This document shows, piece after piece, positions 7,938-15,925 of a DNA stretch of 64,000 nucleotides (positions are counted from its first letter, which is position 1; each line of letters opens with the position of its first letter). This stretch comes from WHSW01 sp963842795 (GTDB lineage: Bacteria; Actinomycetota; Thermoleophilia; Solirubrobacterales; 70-9): assembly GCA_963842795.1 (NCBI GenBank), contig CAWJHV010000040.1, positions 186,001-250,000 of the forward strand, given 5' to 3'. The translations under genes were made by a program, and so were the position numbers. The notes below the pieces were generated by a model that was given only the letters and a program-made list of their open reading frames with translations, had not been told where the DNA came from and made no database searches.

Positions 7938-7964
7938 GGTCACATCCCCGGGCCGGCGGGTGTC
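7938..7964 (+). promoter_or_regulatory. ECF41/SigJ-type promoter candidate upstream of 8021
   Basis: GGTCACA, 16 bases, TGTC, 57 bases before the NmrA-like SDR gene. The leading CGGTCACATC decamer is identical to that at 6095-6104. Confidence 0.6.
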
Positions 7965-8020
7965 GATGAGTTACAGATCGACTTTGCCGGCGTCGAGCCG
8001 CCGGCTGGAAAGGAAGAAGC

Positions 8021-8785
8021 ATGAAGATTGCAGTCACGGGAGCCACCGGCCGGGTCGGATCGCACCTCGTCGAGATCCTCGAGCAGCGCGGACACGATGT
8101 GGTCCCGATCGCGCGCTCGACGGGCGTCGACGTGATTACCGGCGAGGGTCTCGACGAGGCGCTCGCCGGGGTCGAAACCATCGTCGACACGGCGACCGGG
8201 CCCACGCCCGACCAGGAAGCCGCGACGGAGTTCTTCAGCACTTCGGCACGGAATATCCAGCGAGCCGGCGCCGCAGCCGGGGCGAAGCGCATCGTCGTCG
8301 TCTCGATCATCGGGATCGACAACTTCCAGGGCGGCTACAACGCGGCGAAGGCGGCGCAGGAGCAGACCCTGCTCGAAGGCCCGCTTCCGGTCCGGATCGT
8401 TCGCGCGGGCCAGTTCCACGAGTTCGTCGAGCCGCTGATCGGGTGGACGATGCAGGACGGCGTCGCCCATGTGCCCGAGATGCGAACGCAGCCGGTGGCC
8501 GCCCGCGTGGTCGCCGAGACCCTCGCCGACGCGGCCGAGGAGCCGGAGATCGAGAACGGCCGGATCACCGAAGTCGCCGGCCCGCGGGAGGAGCGTCTCG
8601 CCGATGTGGCGGCTGCGCTCTTCGCCAGCCGAGGCGACTCGTTCGAGATCCGCGAGGGCGGTGCCGGTCCGCTGGCCGAGGCCGACGACCCCGACGCCGC
8701 GGCCTACGCGGAGGGCGGCGTGCTGCCCAACCCGGGCGCGAAGCTCGCCGGCCCCAGCTTCGAGGAGTGGCTCGCAGCGGCCTAG
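8021..8785 (+). CDS. NmrA-like NAD(P)-binding SDR protein
   Basis: A 254-aa atypical SDR. GATGRVG is the dinucleotide-binding glycine motif, followed by VDVITGEGLDEALAGVETIVD, a typical NmrA/azoreductase-like layout, and a QFHEFVEPLIGW segment in place of a canonical YxxxK site. Members act as NAD(P)H-dependent reductases or redox sensors; ECF41 operons frequently control such a gene. AAAGGAAGAAGC precedes the ATG. A deleted homologue lies at 17043. Confidence 0.85.
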   Translation: MKIAVTGATGRVGSHLVEILEQRGHDVVPIARSTGVDVITGEGLDEALAGVETIVDTATGPTPDQEAATEFFSTSARNIQRAGAAAGAKRIVVVSIIGIDNFQGGYNAAKAAQEQTLLEGPLPVRIVRAGQFHEFVEPLIGWTMQDGVAHVPEMRTQPVAARVVAETLADAAEEPEIENGRITEVAGPREERLADVAAALFASRGDSFEIREGGAGPLAEADDPDAAAYAEGGVLPNPGAKLAGPSFEEWLAAA

Positions 8786-9637
8786 GTGACGACGATAAGG
8801 AGGCCGATTAGCATCGCTTCGGTGTCCTCGCCGAACAGCCTGGACTTCTACGACGTCGAACTGCGCGCTCACCATAAGCACCTGCGCGCCGCCTACGCGA
8901 TCAGCCCCGGTGACGAGGTCGTCGACATCGGGTGCGGAACCGGGCTGACGACTCGCGAGGCGGCGCGCGCTGCGGCGCCGGGCCGCGTTGTCGGCGTCGA
9001 CGTGTCCGAGCGCATGCTCGAGCGCGCCCGTCAGGCGACGGCGGCCGAAGGGCTCGACAACGTCCGTTACGAGCTCGGCGACGCCCAGGTGCATCCCCTC
9101 GACACGGGCCGCTTCGACGTGGCGATCAGCCGCTTCGGAACGATGTTCTTCTCCGATCCGGCCGCCGCGTTCGCCAACATCGCCGCCGCCCTTCGACCCG
9201 AGGCGCGTCTGGTGCTGCTCGTCTGGCAGCGACACGAGCACAACGAGTGGGCGCAGGCGATCGATGCCGCGCTGGGCGACGCGGCGCAGCCACCGCAGCC
9301 GGGCGCGGACCCTTTCTCGCTCGGCGATGCCGAAGCCACCGCGGGCATCCTCGAGGGCGCCGGCTTCGACGAGGTGCGCTTCGAGGACGTTCACGAGCCG
9401 GTCCTGTACGGGCACGACCTCGACGCCGCGCTCGCCTTCGTCCGGGGCTTTCAGGACACGAGCGCGGCCCTCGCAAGCCTGAGCGACCGCGATGCGGCTC
9501 GTGCCGTCGAACGGCTGCGCGAGATGCTCGCGGCGCACTACGGCGACGAGCGCGGCGTGGTCCTCGATTCGCGTTCCTGGTTGATCACGGCCCGGCGAAC
9601 TACGTGCCGGGAGGCAGGCAGTACGCCTGGGCCGTGA
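8786..9637 (+). CDS. Class I SAM-dependent methyltransferase
   Basis: A 283-aa methyltransferase: VVDIGCGTGLTTREAAR is motif I, GVDVSERML the acidic loop, RYELGDAQVHPL motif II and DVAISRFGTMFFSDP motif IV. The fold matches UbiE/Methyltransf_25 enzymes; substrate unknown. The start is unclear. GTG 8786 directly abuts the previous stop, but the AAGGAGG at 8797-8803 lies inside the frame and would better serve a non-standard codon near 8813 or the GTG at 8822. The last ~12 codons overlap the convergent repeat-protein gene. Confidence 0.85.
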   Translation: MTTIRRPISIASVSSPNSLDFYDVELRAHHKHLRAAYAISPGDEVVDIGCGTGLTTREAARAAAPGRVVGVDVSERMLERARQATAAEGLDNVRYELGDAQVHPLDTGRFDVAISRFGTMFFSDPAAAFANIAAALRPEARLVLLVWQRHEHNEWAQAIDAALGDAAQPPQPGADPFSLGDAEATAGILEGAGFDEVRFEDVHEPVLYGHDLDAALAFVRGFQDTSAALASLSDRDAARAVERLREMLAAHYGDERGVVLDSRSWLITARRTTCREAGSTPGP

Positions 9638-10445
9638 GGTCTGCCGGATCCTCGGCGAACCCGGGGCCGGACGTCCCGACCGCGCCCGCGACAAACCAGG
9701 CGTTGCCGGAATTGGCCGTGCTCCGCCTCGACTCGATCAGGTGCGTGTCGAAACGAGTGGGAGTCCAGTCGGCGCCGCCGCTGATCAGGCGCTCGCCAGG
9801 GTTGCAGGTGGCGGTCACGCTGATCAGAGCCCCGTCACCGAATGAGTTCACCGTATTCGTGCGCGTGACGATCGCGGCGAGGTCCGCGGCGCCGACTGCG
9901 TTGACATTGAGGTCTGCGCTGCGAACCGACTGGTCGACGATCTCGGCGCCTGCCACCCCGTTCGTCTGGATCTCGTTTTGGCCAACTCCTGAAGTCTGGA
10001 TCTCGCTGGTGCCGACGGCGTCCGTCGTGATCTCGGCCGCGCCGACGCCGAACGAGGCGATCTCACCCTGGCCGACGGCGTCCGTGGCGATCTCAGCCTG
10101 GCCGACGGCGTCCGTGGCGATATCGGCGGCATCGATCGAGTCGTCGAAGATGTCGGCGCTCTCGATGGCGCCGAACCCGATGTCGGCCCCCGAGAGGGAC
10201 TCATCCGCGATGTCGGTGCCGGTGAGCCCTCCATTCGGCAACGTGTCGTCGCGGACGTCGCTCGAGAAGATCTGGTTGGCGCGGACATCCGCGCCGAAGA
10301 CCTCACCGTCGATGATGTCCTCGGACCCGACCTGATCCTGGCCAGGCAGCGGTCCGTCGACCGCATAGGCGGTGCCGCTCAAGGCGATGAACACGGCGAC
10401 GTAGCCGATGACGTTGGAGCGCACATGGTTGCTGACCCGACTCAT
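9600..10445 (-). CDS. Exported short-repeat protein of Thermoleophilia type
   Basis: A 281-aa exported protein. The N-terminus (SNVIGYVAVFIALSGTAYA) is a signal peptide or anchor. Residues ~40-190 are a run of ~10-residue repeats with an x-D-I pattern: EDIIDGEVFG, ADIATDAVGQ, AEIATDAVGQ, SEIQTSGVGQ and so on. The C-terminal ~75 residues hold two cysteines (TATCNPGERLISGGAD ... AYCLPPGT). The repeats suggest a stacked beta structure similar in spirit to pentapeptide proteins; the function is unknown. Such proteins are numerous in Solirubrobacterales. Confidence 0.75.
   Translation of the reverse strand: MSRVSNHVRSNVIGYVAVFIALSGTAYAVDGPLPGQDQVGSEDIIDGEVFGADVRANQIFSSDVRDDTLPNGGLTGTDIADESLSGADIGFGAIESADIFDDSIDAADIATDAVGQAEIATDAVGQGEIASFGVGAAEITTDAVGTSEIQTSGVGQNEIQTNGVAGAEIVDQSVRSADLNVNAVGAADLAAIVTRTNTVNSFGDGALISVTATCNPGERLISGGADWTPTRFDTHLIESRRSTANSGNAWFVAGAVGTSGPGFAEDPADLTAQAYCLPPGT
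10067..10121. repeat. 30-bp tandem repeat within the exported repeat protein gene
   Basis: Two copies of a 25-base identical core (10067-10091 and 10097-10121) with a 30-base period, encoding one ten-residue protein repeat each. Neighbouring units diverge more, so this looks like a recent internal duplication. Confidence 0.8.
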
Positions 10446-10619
10446 AGACCCCTCCTTGGGCTGCTCTCCGGTGGACGCGCCGAGTCTAAACGCGCCCTGG
10501 AGAAACCCTCTCGAATGGGGTGCGCCCGCCGCTCAGGTCCCCCCATCTGCGGTCTTTCCACAGCCTCGCCGCTTCGACACTGTCTCCGCCGTGCAATCGA
10601 TCACGAAGGAGACCGCGGA

Positions 10620-10862
10620 ATGACTCAGCTTCGCAAGCTCTGGCCGGTCGTCCTCGCCGCCGGAGTCGCGGCCCTTGCGGTGAGCTCGCAAGCCGCGACG
10701 GCCGACGGCCGAGCGGGAGCGACCTGCTTCGGGAAGCCGGCGACCGTCGTCGGGCAGGGAATCATCGGCGGGACCGGCGCGGATCGGATCCCGCCGGTCG
10801 ATCGCGATATGCCCGACAAGTGCCAGGGCGGCCCGGGCAACGACAGGAGGTACTTCTGTTGA
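10620..10862 (+). CDS. Small exported protein with degenerate RTX motif
   Basis: An 80-aa protein with a clear signal peptide (basic start, then LWPVVLAAGVAALAVSSQAATA). The mature part contains VVGQGIIGGTGADRI and later GGPGND, the nonapeptide signature of RTX calcium-binding repeats, but only about two partial repeats. It resembles a shrunken hemolysin-type protein. AAGGAGA precedes the ATG. The stop codon overlaps the TTG start of the cupin gene, so the two are translationally coupled. Function unknown. Confidence 0.6.
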   Translation: MTQLRKLWPVVLAAGVAALAVSSQAATADGRAGATCFGKPATVVGQGIIGGTGADRIPPVDRDMPDKCQGGPGNDRRYFC

Positions 10863-11380
10863 GCGCGACCGACCCCCTCGCCCACCTGGTTGGCGAGGAC
10901 GAGATCAAGCGGTTCGGAGTGCTCGGCCCGGTGGTCGAGATCCTCACCCCGCTGGACACGGGCGACGGGGCGCCATGCGCGATCCGCGGGACGATCCCGC
11001 CCGGAGGCGTGGTGCCGCTTCACAGCCACCCGGAGCCGGAGACGTTCATCGCGCTCTCCGGCGAGGTGGAGGGCCTCTCGCTCTCCGCGGCCGACGCGGA
11101 GTGGGTCCGCTTCGGCGAGGGCGACGTCTTCCACGTCCCCGGCGGCGCCCCCCACGCATGGCGAAACCCGGCGGGCAAGCCGGCGTCGTCGCTGATCGTC
11201 ACCGAGGCCAGGATCGGCCGCTTCTTCACCGAGGTGGGAGGCCGAAGCGCCGGCGACGCGACCCCGTCCGAGGAGCAGCTCGCTCGCTTCCTCGCGGTGG
11301 CCGAGCGCTACGGCTACTGGAACGCGACACCGGAGGAGAACGCCGCGGTCGGGATCAGCCTGCCCGCCGGGCGCGTCTGA
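10859..11380 (+). CDS. Cupin domain protein (TTG start)
   Basis: A 173-aa single-domain cupin. Motif 1 is in PLHSHPEPETFIALSGEVEG (His, His, Glu metal-ligand pattern) and motif 2 in GDVFHVPGGAPHAWRN. Cupins of this type are small metal-dependent enzymes or sugar-binding proteins; substrate unknown. The TTG start is chosen because AGGAGG lies nine bases upstream, inside the preceding gene, and no ATG fits. The C-terminal helix (SEEQLARFLAVAERYGYW) is common in the family. Confidence 0.85.
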   Translation: MSATDPLAHLVGEDEIKRFGVLGPVVEILTPLDTGDGAPCAIRGTIPPGGVVPLHSHPEPETFIALSGEVEGLSLSAADAEWVRFGEGDVFHVPGGAPHAWRNPAGKPASSLIVTEARIGRFFTEVGGRSAGDATPSEEQLARFLAVAERYGYWNATPEENAAVGISLPAGRV

Positions 11381-11529
11381 CGGCCTCGGCGCTCCCGGGG
11401 GCACGACGGGTCCGCCGAGTACCCTTGGTGGGCGTCTGTCCTCGGGTCCTTTCTCGTTCCCCTCCACCCATCGACAGCTCTCTTGTCCTCGAGGGGATCG
11501 AGATAGCGGGCGCTTTAAGGAGAAGAGGC

Positions 11530-11691
11530 ATGGCCTCAAGCAGCAAGCGGAAGACCACGATGGCGAAGCTCAACCGTGAGCGTAAGCTCCTCGAGCGTCG
11601 GCAGGAGAAGCAGGCCAGGAAGGTCGCGCGGAAGCAAGCGGCCGCAGACGCGCGGGCGACAGACGACGAGCCGATGCCTCAGGCGGACTGA
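11530..11691 (+). CDS. Small basic helical protein
   Basis: A 53-aa very basic protein, opening MASSSKRKTTMAKLNRERK, with a charged helix (LLERRQEKQARKVARKQAA) and an acidic end. AAGGAGA sits before the ATG. The Lys/Arg-rich helix could contact nucleic acid or ribosomes, but no family is recognised. The last codons overlap the convergent PadR gene by 13 bases. Confidence 0.6.
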   Translation: MASSSKRKTTMAKLNRERKLLERRQEKQARKVARKQAAADARATDDEPMPQAD

Positions 11692-12242
11692 CGAGCAGCC
11701 GACCCGTGCTCGGGCTCGAGCTGCTCGTCGACCTCGTCGAGCCAGCGGTCGTAGGCGTCGAGTACATGCTTGGCAAGCCGAGCGTTTAGCACCAGGTACT
11801 TCTCACGGTGGGGGATCGTGCTCGCCCGCTGTTCCAGCTCTTCGGCGTTGGCGCGAAGCTCGGCCATCTCGGCTCGCATTGCGAGCAGGCTCTCCCTGAC
11901 CGCCGCTTCGCCGGTGAGATCGGCGGAGATGATTCGGACGGGTGGCTCCCCGGCCAGCAGGGGGAAGGGCGACGGGCGGGCGGCCCACTCCTTGAGCGCC
12001 GCGAGCCCGGCGTCGGTCAGCCGGTAGACGGTGCGTTCGCGTGTGCGCCCCGGTTCCTTGGAGGAGGTGAGCAGGCCGAGGCGCTCGAGGCGCTTGGGCT
12101 CTGCGTAGTACTGGCTGGGTGCCGCGGCGTGGTACACGCGGCCGTCGCGCACCATCCGGACGAGGTCGTGGGGGCTGGCGCCGTGCCGCCCGATCAGCAC
12201 GAGCACGGTGTAGGAGATCAGTGTGAGGGCGTCGCTCGACAT
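11679..12242 (-). CDS. PadR-family transcriptional regulator
   Basis: A 187-aa PadR regulator: N-terminal winged helix (SYTVLVLIGRHGASPHDLVRM, then SQYYAEPKRLERLGLLTSS and the wing RTVYRLTDAGLAALKEW) and a C-terminal helical Vir_act_alpha_C-type region ending in AYDRWLDEVDEQL. PadR proteins repress divergent genes in response to small aromatic or antimicrobial compounds. The 60-bp gap to the divergent cupin gene holds two palindromes that are its likely operators. Confidence 0.9.
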   Translation of the reverse strand: MSSDALTLISYTVLVLIGRHGASPHDLVRMVRDGRVYHAAAPSQYYAEPKRLERLGLLTSSKEPGRTRERTVYRLTDAGLAALKEWAARPSPFPLLAGEPPVRIISADLTGEAAVRESLLAMRAEMAELRANAEELEQRASTIPHREKYLVLNARLAKHVLDAYDRWLDEVDEQLEPEHGSAARQSA

Positions 12243-12244
12243 AG

Positions 12245-12282
12245 CTCCGATTCAGAGCTTATGCTGTAGCTCCGAATCGGAG
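12245..12282. promoter_or_regulatory. Twin palindromic operator for PadR
   Basis: CTCCGA-T-TCAGAG at 12245-12257 (one mismatch) and CTCCGA-A-TCGGAG at 12270-12282 (perfect) are 25 bases apart centre to centre. They start three bases from the padR start codon and cover the promoter of the divergent cupin gene; a TATGCT -10-like box lies between them. Confidence 0.65.
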
Positions 12283-12302
12283 TTTACCCCCAGGAGGAAT
12301 GC

Positions 12303-12764
12303 ATGCAAGCTGTCGCGTCCAAAGCCGAGACCGTCTGGTTCACCACCACGCGCGCGCGGATCCTGGTCGGCGAGGACACCTGTTCGCTGATCGAGGAGGA
12401 AGCCCGGCAGGGCGACATGCCGCCGCTGCACGTCCATCACGGTCACGACGAGGTCTTCTACGTGATGAGCGGCCAGGTGAGCATCCACCTGCCCGGCTCA
12501 CGCATCGACCTCGCAGCCGGAGAGGCGACCTTCGCGCCGCGCGACGTCCCTCACACCTATCGGGTCGAGTCCGAGGAGGGCGCTCGCTGGATCGTGGCCA
12601 CGACCTCCGGCGGGTTCGCGGCCTTTGTGGCCGAGGTGTCGGTCCCCGCTGAAGGCGACGGGTATGCGCCCGCAGAGGTCCTCCCCGCTCCGGCGGATCT
12701 GGCCACGGCGGCCGCGCGCGCCGACATCGAGGTGCTCGGGCCTCCCGGCACCTTCCCGGGCTGA
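12303..12764 (+). CDS. Cupin domain protein, PadR-linked
   Basis: A 153-aa single cupin. LHVHHGHDEVFYVMSGQVSI is motif 1 (His-x-His...Glu) and GEATFAPRDVPHTYRV is motif 2. The pattern resembles quercetin-dioxygenase-like cupins. An AGGAGG precedes the ATG. It is divergent from padR and its promoter lies within the twin operator, so PadR control is likely. The glycosyltransferase starts 2 bases after its stop, suggesting one operon with the next two genes. Confidence 0.85.
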   Translation: MQAVASKAETVWFTTTRARILVGEDTCSLIEEEARQGDMPPLHVHHGHDEVFYVMSGQVSIHLPGSRIDLAAGEATFAPRDVPHTYRVESEEGARWIVATTSGGFAAFVAEVSVPAEGDGYAPAEVLPAPADLATAAARADIEVLGPPGTFPG

Positions 12765-12766
12765 AG

Positions 12767-14011
12767 ATGCGAGTGCTGATGACGACGACCGGGTACCCCG
12801 GTCACTTCCTTCCGCTGGTGCCGTTTGCGCGCGCCTCGGTTCAGGCCGGCCGCGACGTGTGCGTCGCGGCCCCGCGTTCGAGCGCCCCTCTGATCAAGGG
12901 GGCGGGCCTCGAGCACCGGGCATGCTCGGATCCTGCCGAGGACGACGTCAGGCGGATGGTTTCCGTCGTCTCGGAGCTCGATCAGCGCGAGGGCCACGCG
13001 CGGATGATGTCGGAGGGCTTCGCGAGCATCGCCACCCGAGCCGTGCTCGCGGACGTCCTGGAGGTGGTGTCCGACTGGCAGCCGGATGTCGTCGTCCGCG
13101 AGAGCCAGGAGTACGCCGGAGCGCTGGCGGCCGAGCGCCACGGGATACCCCACGTCCGCGTGGCCCTCGGACTCGCCTCGCACGAGGATGAGACCCTCTC
13201 GATCGTTGCGGCCACGGTGGACGAGCTGCGTCGCGAGCTCGGGCTCGACGGCGATCCGGACGCCCGCAAGCTGCGCGAGTCCCCGTACTTCACGCTCATG
13301 CCCGGTCTGCTCGAGCGCCCGGGCGCTCCAGCGCCGCGCGACACACATCGCTTCCGCGACGCTCGCAACGAGGCACGGCCGTTCCCGGACTGGTGGGAGA
13401 GCGGCAACGACCCCCTCGTCTATCTGAGCTTCGGCTCGGTCGCGGGGTCGCTCGGTCTCTTCCCCGGCGTCTACCGGGCTGCGATCGACTCGCTCGCCGG
13501 CCTGCGCGCGCGCGTGCTGGTGACGGTCGGAGGCGCCGCCGACCCGGCCGCGCTCGGCGCACTGCCGCCGAACGTCCACGTCGAACCATGGATCGCCCAG
13601 GAAACGGTGATCCCGAACTCCGACGCCGTGGTGTGTCACGGCGGGTACGGCTCGGTCCTCGGCGCGCTTGCGCACGGGGTGCCGCTGGTCGCGCTTCCGC
13701 TCTTCGGAGACGACCAGTGGGCGAACGCGCGACGCGTAGCCGAGATCGGGGCCGGCGTCGCACTCGAAGGTGATCGGCGGCCGGGACGCCGGATGCTCGA
13801 CGGACCTGACCCGGAGACCTTGGCCGCATTGCCCGGCGCGATCGAACGGGTGCTCGCGGATCCCGGCTACCGGCGCGCGGCCGGCGGCGTCGCCGACGCC
13901 ATCGACGCGCTCGCGCCGGTCGATGCCGCCGTCGATGCGCTGCTGGTAGCTTCGCGACATGACCGACTTCCTGGTGCGGCGCGACGATCTGCGCGTCTGG
14001 GAGGCCGCTGA
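12767..14011 (+). CDS. Family 1 glycosyltransferase (MGT/UGT-like)
   Basis: A 414-aa GT-B fold enzyme. The N-terminus has the nucleotide-independent half (TTGYPGHFLPLVPFARA). The C-terminal donor-binding region is very clear: VYLSFGSVAG, VHVEPWIAQETVI and VCHGGYGSVLGALAHGVPLV, then PLFGDDQWANARR, matching glycosyltransferases of macrolide or natural-product type. It would transfer a nucleotide-activated sugar to a small acceptor. The last ~17 codons overlap the DUF2855 gene. It lies in the PadR-regulated cluster, hinting at detoxification of a small molecule. Confidence 0.9.
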   Translation: MRVLMTTTGYPGHFLPLVPFARASVQAGRDVCVAAPRSSAPLIKGAGLEHRACSDPAEDDVRRMVSVVSELDQREGHARMMSEGFASIATRAVLADVLEVVSDWQPDVVVRESQEYAGALAAERHGIPHVRVALGLASHEDETLSIVAATVDELRRELGLDGDPDARKLRESPYFTLMPGLLERPGAPAPRDTHRFRDARNEARPFPDWWESGNDPLVYLSFGSVAGSLGLFPGVYRAAIDSLAGLRARVLVTVGGAADPAALGALPPNVHVEPWIAQETVIPNSDAVVCHGGYGSVLGALAHGVPLVALPLFGDDQWANARRVAEIGAGVALEGDRRPGRRMLDGPDPETLAALPGAIERVLADPGYRRAAGGVADAIDALAPVDAAVDALLVASRHDRLPGAARRSARLGGR

Positions 14012-15032
14012 GAGCGACAGCTTGGAGGCACCCGAAAAGGGTGAGGTGCAGCTCCGCGTCGAGCGATTCGGCCTGACCTCGAACAACGTCACATACGGTG
14101 CGTTCGGCGATCAGCTGGGCTATTGGCAGTTCTTCGCCGCCCCCGACGGCTGGGGGCGGATCCCGGTCTGGGGATTCGGCGATGTCGCGGCGTCCGGCGT
14201 CGAAGGAATCGTCGCCGGCGATCGCTTCTACGGCTACTTCCCGATGTCGAGCGAGGTGACGATGCGGGCAGAGGCCGATCCCGCGGGCTTCGTCGAGTGC
14301 TCGGATGCGCGCGCCGCCCTACCGGCGTTCTACAACCGCTACATGCGCGCGACGCCGGAGTTCGGCTTCGTGCCGGCGCACGACGATGCGAACGCGATCA
14401 TGCGACCGCTGTTCGGAACGGGATGGCTGATCGCCGACCAGCTCGAGCAGGCGGGCTGGCACGGCGCCGAGACGATCGTGCTCACCAGCGCGTCGAGCAA
14501 GACGGCCTTCGCGACCGCTTTCGAGCTCGCCCGGCGCGACGACCGTCCCGCGGTCATCGGTCTCACCTCGGCGGCCAACCGTGCGTTCACCGAGGGCCTC
14601 GGGTGCTATCAGCGTGTGCTGACCTACGACGAGGTGTCGGCGCTGCCGATCTCCGGCGGCATCGTCCTCGTCGACATGGCCGGCACGCCGGAGCTCCGTC
14701 TCGCCGTCCACGAACACGCGGGAGATGCGCTGCGCGCGTCGATCATGGTCGGGGCGACTCACTGGGAGACCGCCTCGCTTGCCGCCGAGGAGCTCCCGGG
14801 CCCGACCCCGGAGCTCTTCTTCGCGCCCGCGCGCATCGAGCAGCGCGCCGCCGAGCTCGGGCCGAGCGCGTTTCAGCAGCGCCTGGGCGCAGCGTGGACG
14901 GCGTTCGCGGACCGCGTTCCGGAGCTGCTGGAGATCGAGTCCCACAGCGGCGCCGAAGCGCTCGGGCGGACCTACGACACTTTCGTCGACGGCAGCGCGG
15001 ACCCCCGCAAGGGCTACGTCTTCTCGCTGTAA
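13959..15032 (+). CDS. DUF2855 family protein
   Basis: A 357-aa protein of the DUF2855 family, distantly related to zinc-free medium-chain reductases. Landmarks: RFGLTSNNVTYGAFGDQLGYW, GDRFYGYFPMSSEV, the DDANAIMRPLFGTGWLIADQ segment and TIVLTSASSKTAF, which takes the place of a nucleotide-binding loop. No enzymatic activity is known to me for the family. It begins inside the end of the glycosyltransferase gene and is likely translated from the same transcript. Confidence 0.85.
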   Translation: MTDFLVRRDDLRVWEAAESDSLEAPEKGEVQLRVERFGLTSNNVTYGAFGDQLGYWQFFAAPDGWGRIPVWGFGDVAASGVEGIVAGDRFYGYFPMSSEVTMRAEADPAGFVECSDARAALPAFYNRYMRATPEFGFVPAHDDANAIMRPLFGTGWLIADQLEQAGWHGAETIVLTSASSKTAFATAFELARRDDRPAVIGLTSAANRAFTEGLGCYQRVLTYDEVSALPISGGIVLVDMAGTPELRLAVHEHAGDALRASIMVGATHWETASLAAEELPGPTPELFFAPARIEQRAAELGPSAFQQRLGAAWTAFADRVPELLEIESHSGAEALGRTYDTFVDGSADPRKGYVFSL

Positions 15033-15044
15033 CGCCGCTACCTC

Positions 15045-15845
15045 TCAGCCTTCGAGCCTGCCCCAACTCTGGATCAGGGTGAAGGTCGTGCCCCATCTGC
15101 CCGGCTCGGCCAGCTCGGCCTCGGCCTCGCGGCGTAGCGAGGCGAGCTCGTCCTCGCTCAAGGTCTCGAGCAGGCGCGATTCGAGCGCGACGCTGAACTG
15201 AAGCGGCAGACGCAAATAGGGATGGCCCGGTTGGAGCGCAACCACCTGCGCGTCGATCTCCGGCTCGTCGATGCCGATCTCCCGCAGCAGTTCGGGAAGT
15301 TCGCGGCCGGCTTCGCCGCCCAGCGTGGCAAAGATCTCGGAGAGCAATCCGATCAGTCGCTCGGCCGCGGGCGCCGCGGGATTGAAGTGCCACGAGCCGA
15401 GGTCCCACTCCTCCAAGACCAGTGAGCCACCGGGCTTGACCAAACGCCGGTGCGCCGCCACCTGCTCCCGGCCACGTCCGAGCGGAGCGATCACGTAGCG
15501 GGCATGGACGAGATCGAAGGACTGGCGCTCCTGCTTGCTGTCGAACAGATCGTCGACGACGACCTCCACGTTGGAGATCCCCTCAGCCTCCAGAAACGAG
15601 CCGGCTGCATTGAGCAGGCCCTCGTCGATGTCGAAACCCACGACGCGCCCGGACGGGCCGACCCACTCGCTGAGGATCCGAAGCCAGCCCAACGCTCCGC
15701 AGCCGATATCCAGCGCGCGTCCACCGGATCCGCCATCGATCTTCGACAGGAGCTGCCGCCCGACGGGCTCCCACACGCGCGACTGCAACTGCAGGCGCTC
15801 CAACTCCGACGGTTGGTCGGCCAGCAGGTAGTCATCCTGCGACAT
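15045..15845 (-). CDS. Class I SAM-dependent methyltransferase
   Basis: A 266-aa methyltransferase beginning MSQDDYLLADQPSELERLQ. Motif I is ALDIGCGALGWLRIL, followed by VVGFDIDEGLL, and motif IV is SFDLVHARYVIAPL; LVKPGGSLVLEEWD is the usual motif VI region. The frame is open far upstream, but that is antisense-like extension; ATG 15845 fits the family length. The substrate is unknown. It is tail to tail with DUF2855. Confidence 0.88.
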   Translation of the reverse strand: MSQDDYLLADQPSELERLQLQSRVWEPVGRQLLSKIDGGSGGRALDIGCGALGWLRILSEWVGPSGRVVGFDIDEGLLNAAGSFLEAEGISNVEVVVDDLFDSKQERQSFDLVHARYVIAPLGRGREQVAAHRRLVKPGGSLVLEEWDLGSWHFNPAAPAAERLIGLLSEIFATLGGEAGRELPELLREIGIDEPEIDAQVVALQPGHPYLRLPLQFSVALESRLLETLSEDELASLRREAEAELAEPGRWGTTFTLIQSWGRLEG

Positions 15846-15925
15846 GCCCCCAGTCTCCCCCCTCCGGCCTGCGGGGGCAAGACCATCCCAGGCCGCGCGG
15901 GCGGGCCGGCTGCGAGGACCTCGTT

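Noticed and set aside
7940..9694. A 584-codon minus-strand frame
   Set aside because: It is antisense to the SDR and methyltransferase genes, which have clear family motifs.
10067..10121. Possible CRISPR-like repeat
   Set aside because: The repeats are coding, in frame, and have no spacers.
12557..14092. A 511-codon minus-strand frame
   Set aside because: It lies opposite the cupin and glycosyltransferase genes and shows no recognisable domain.
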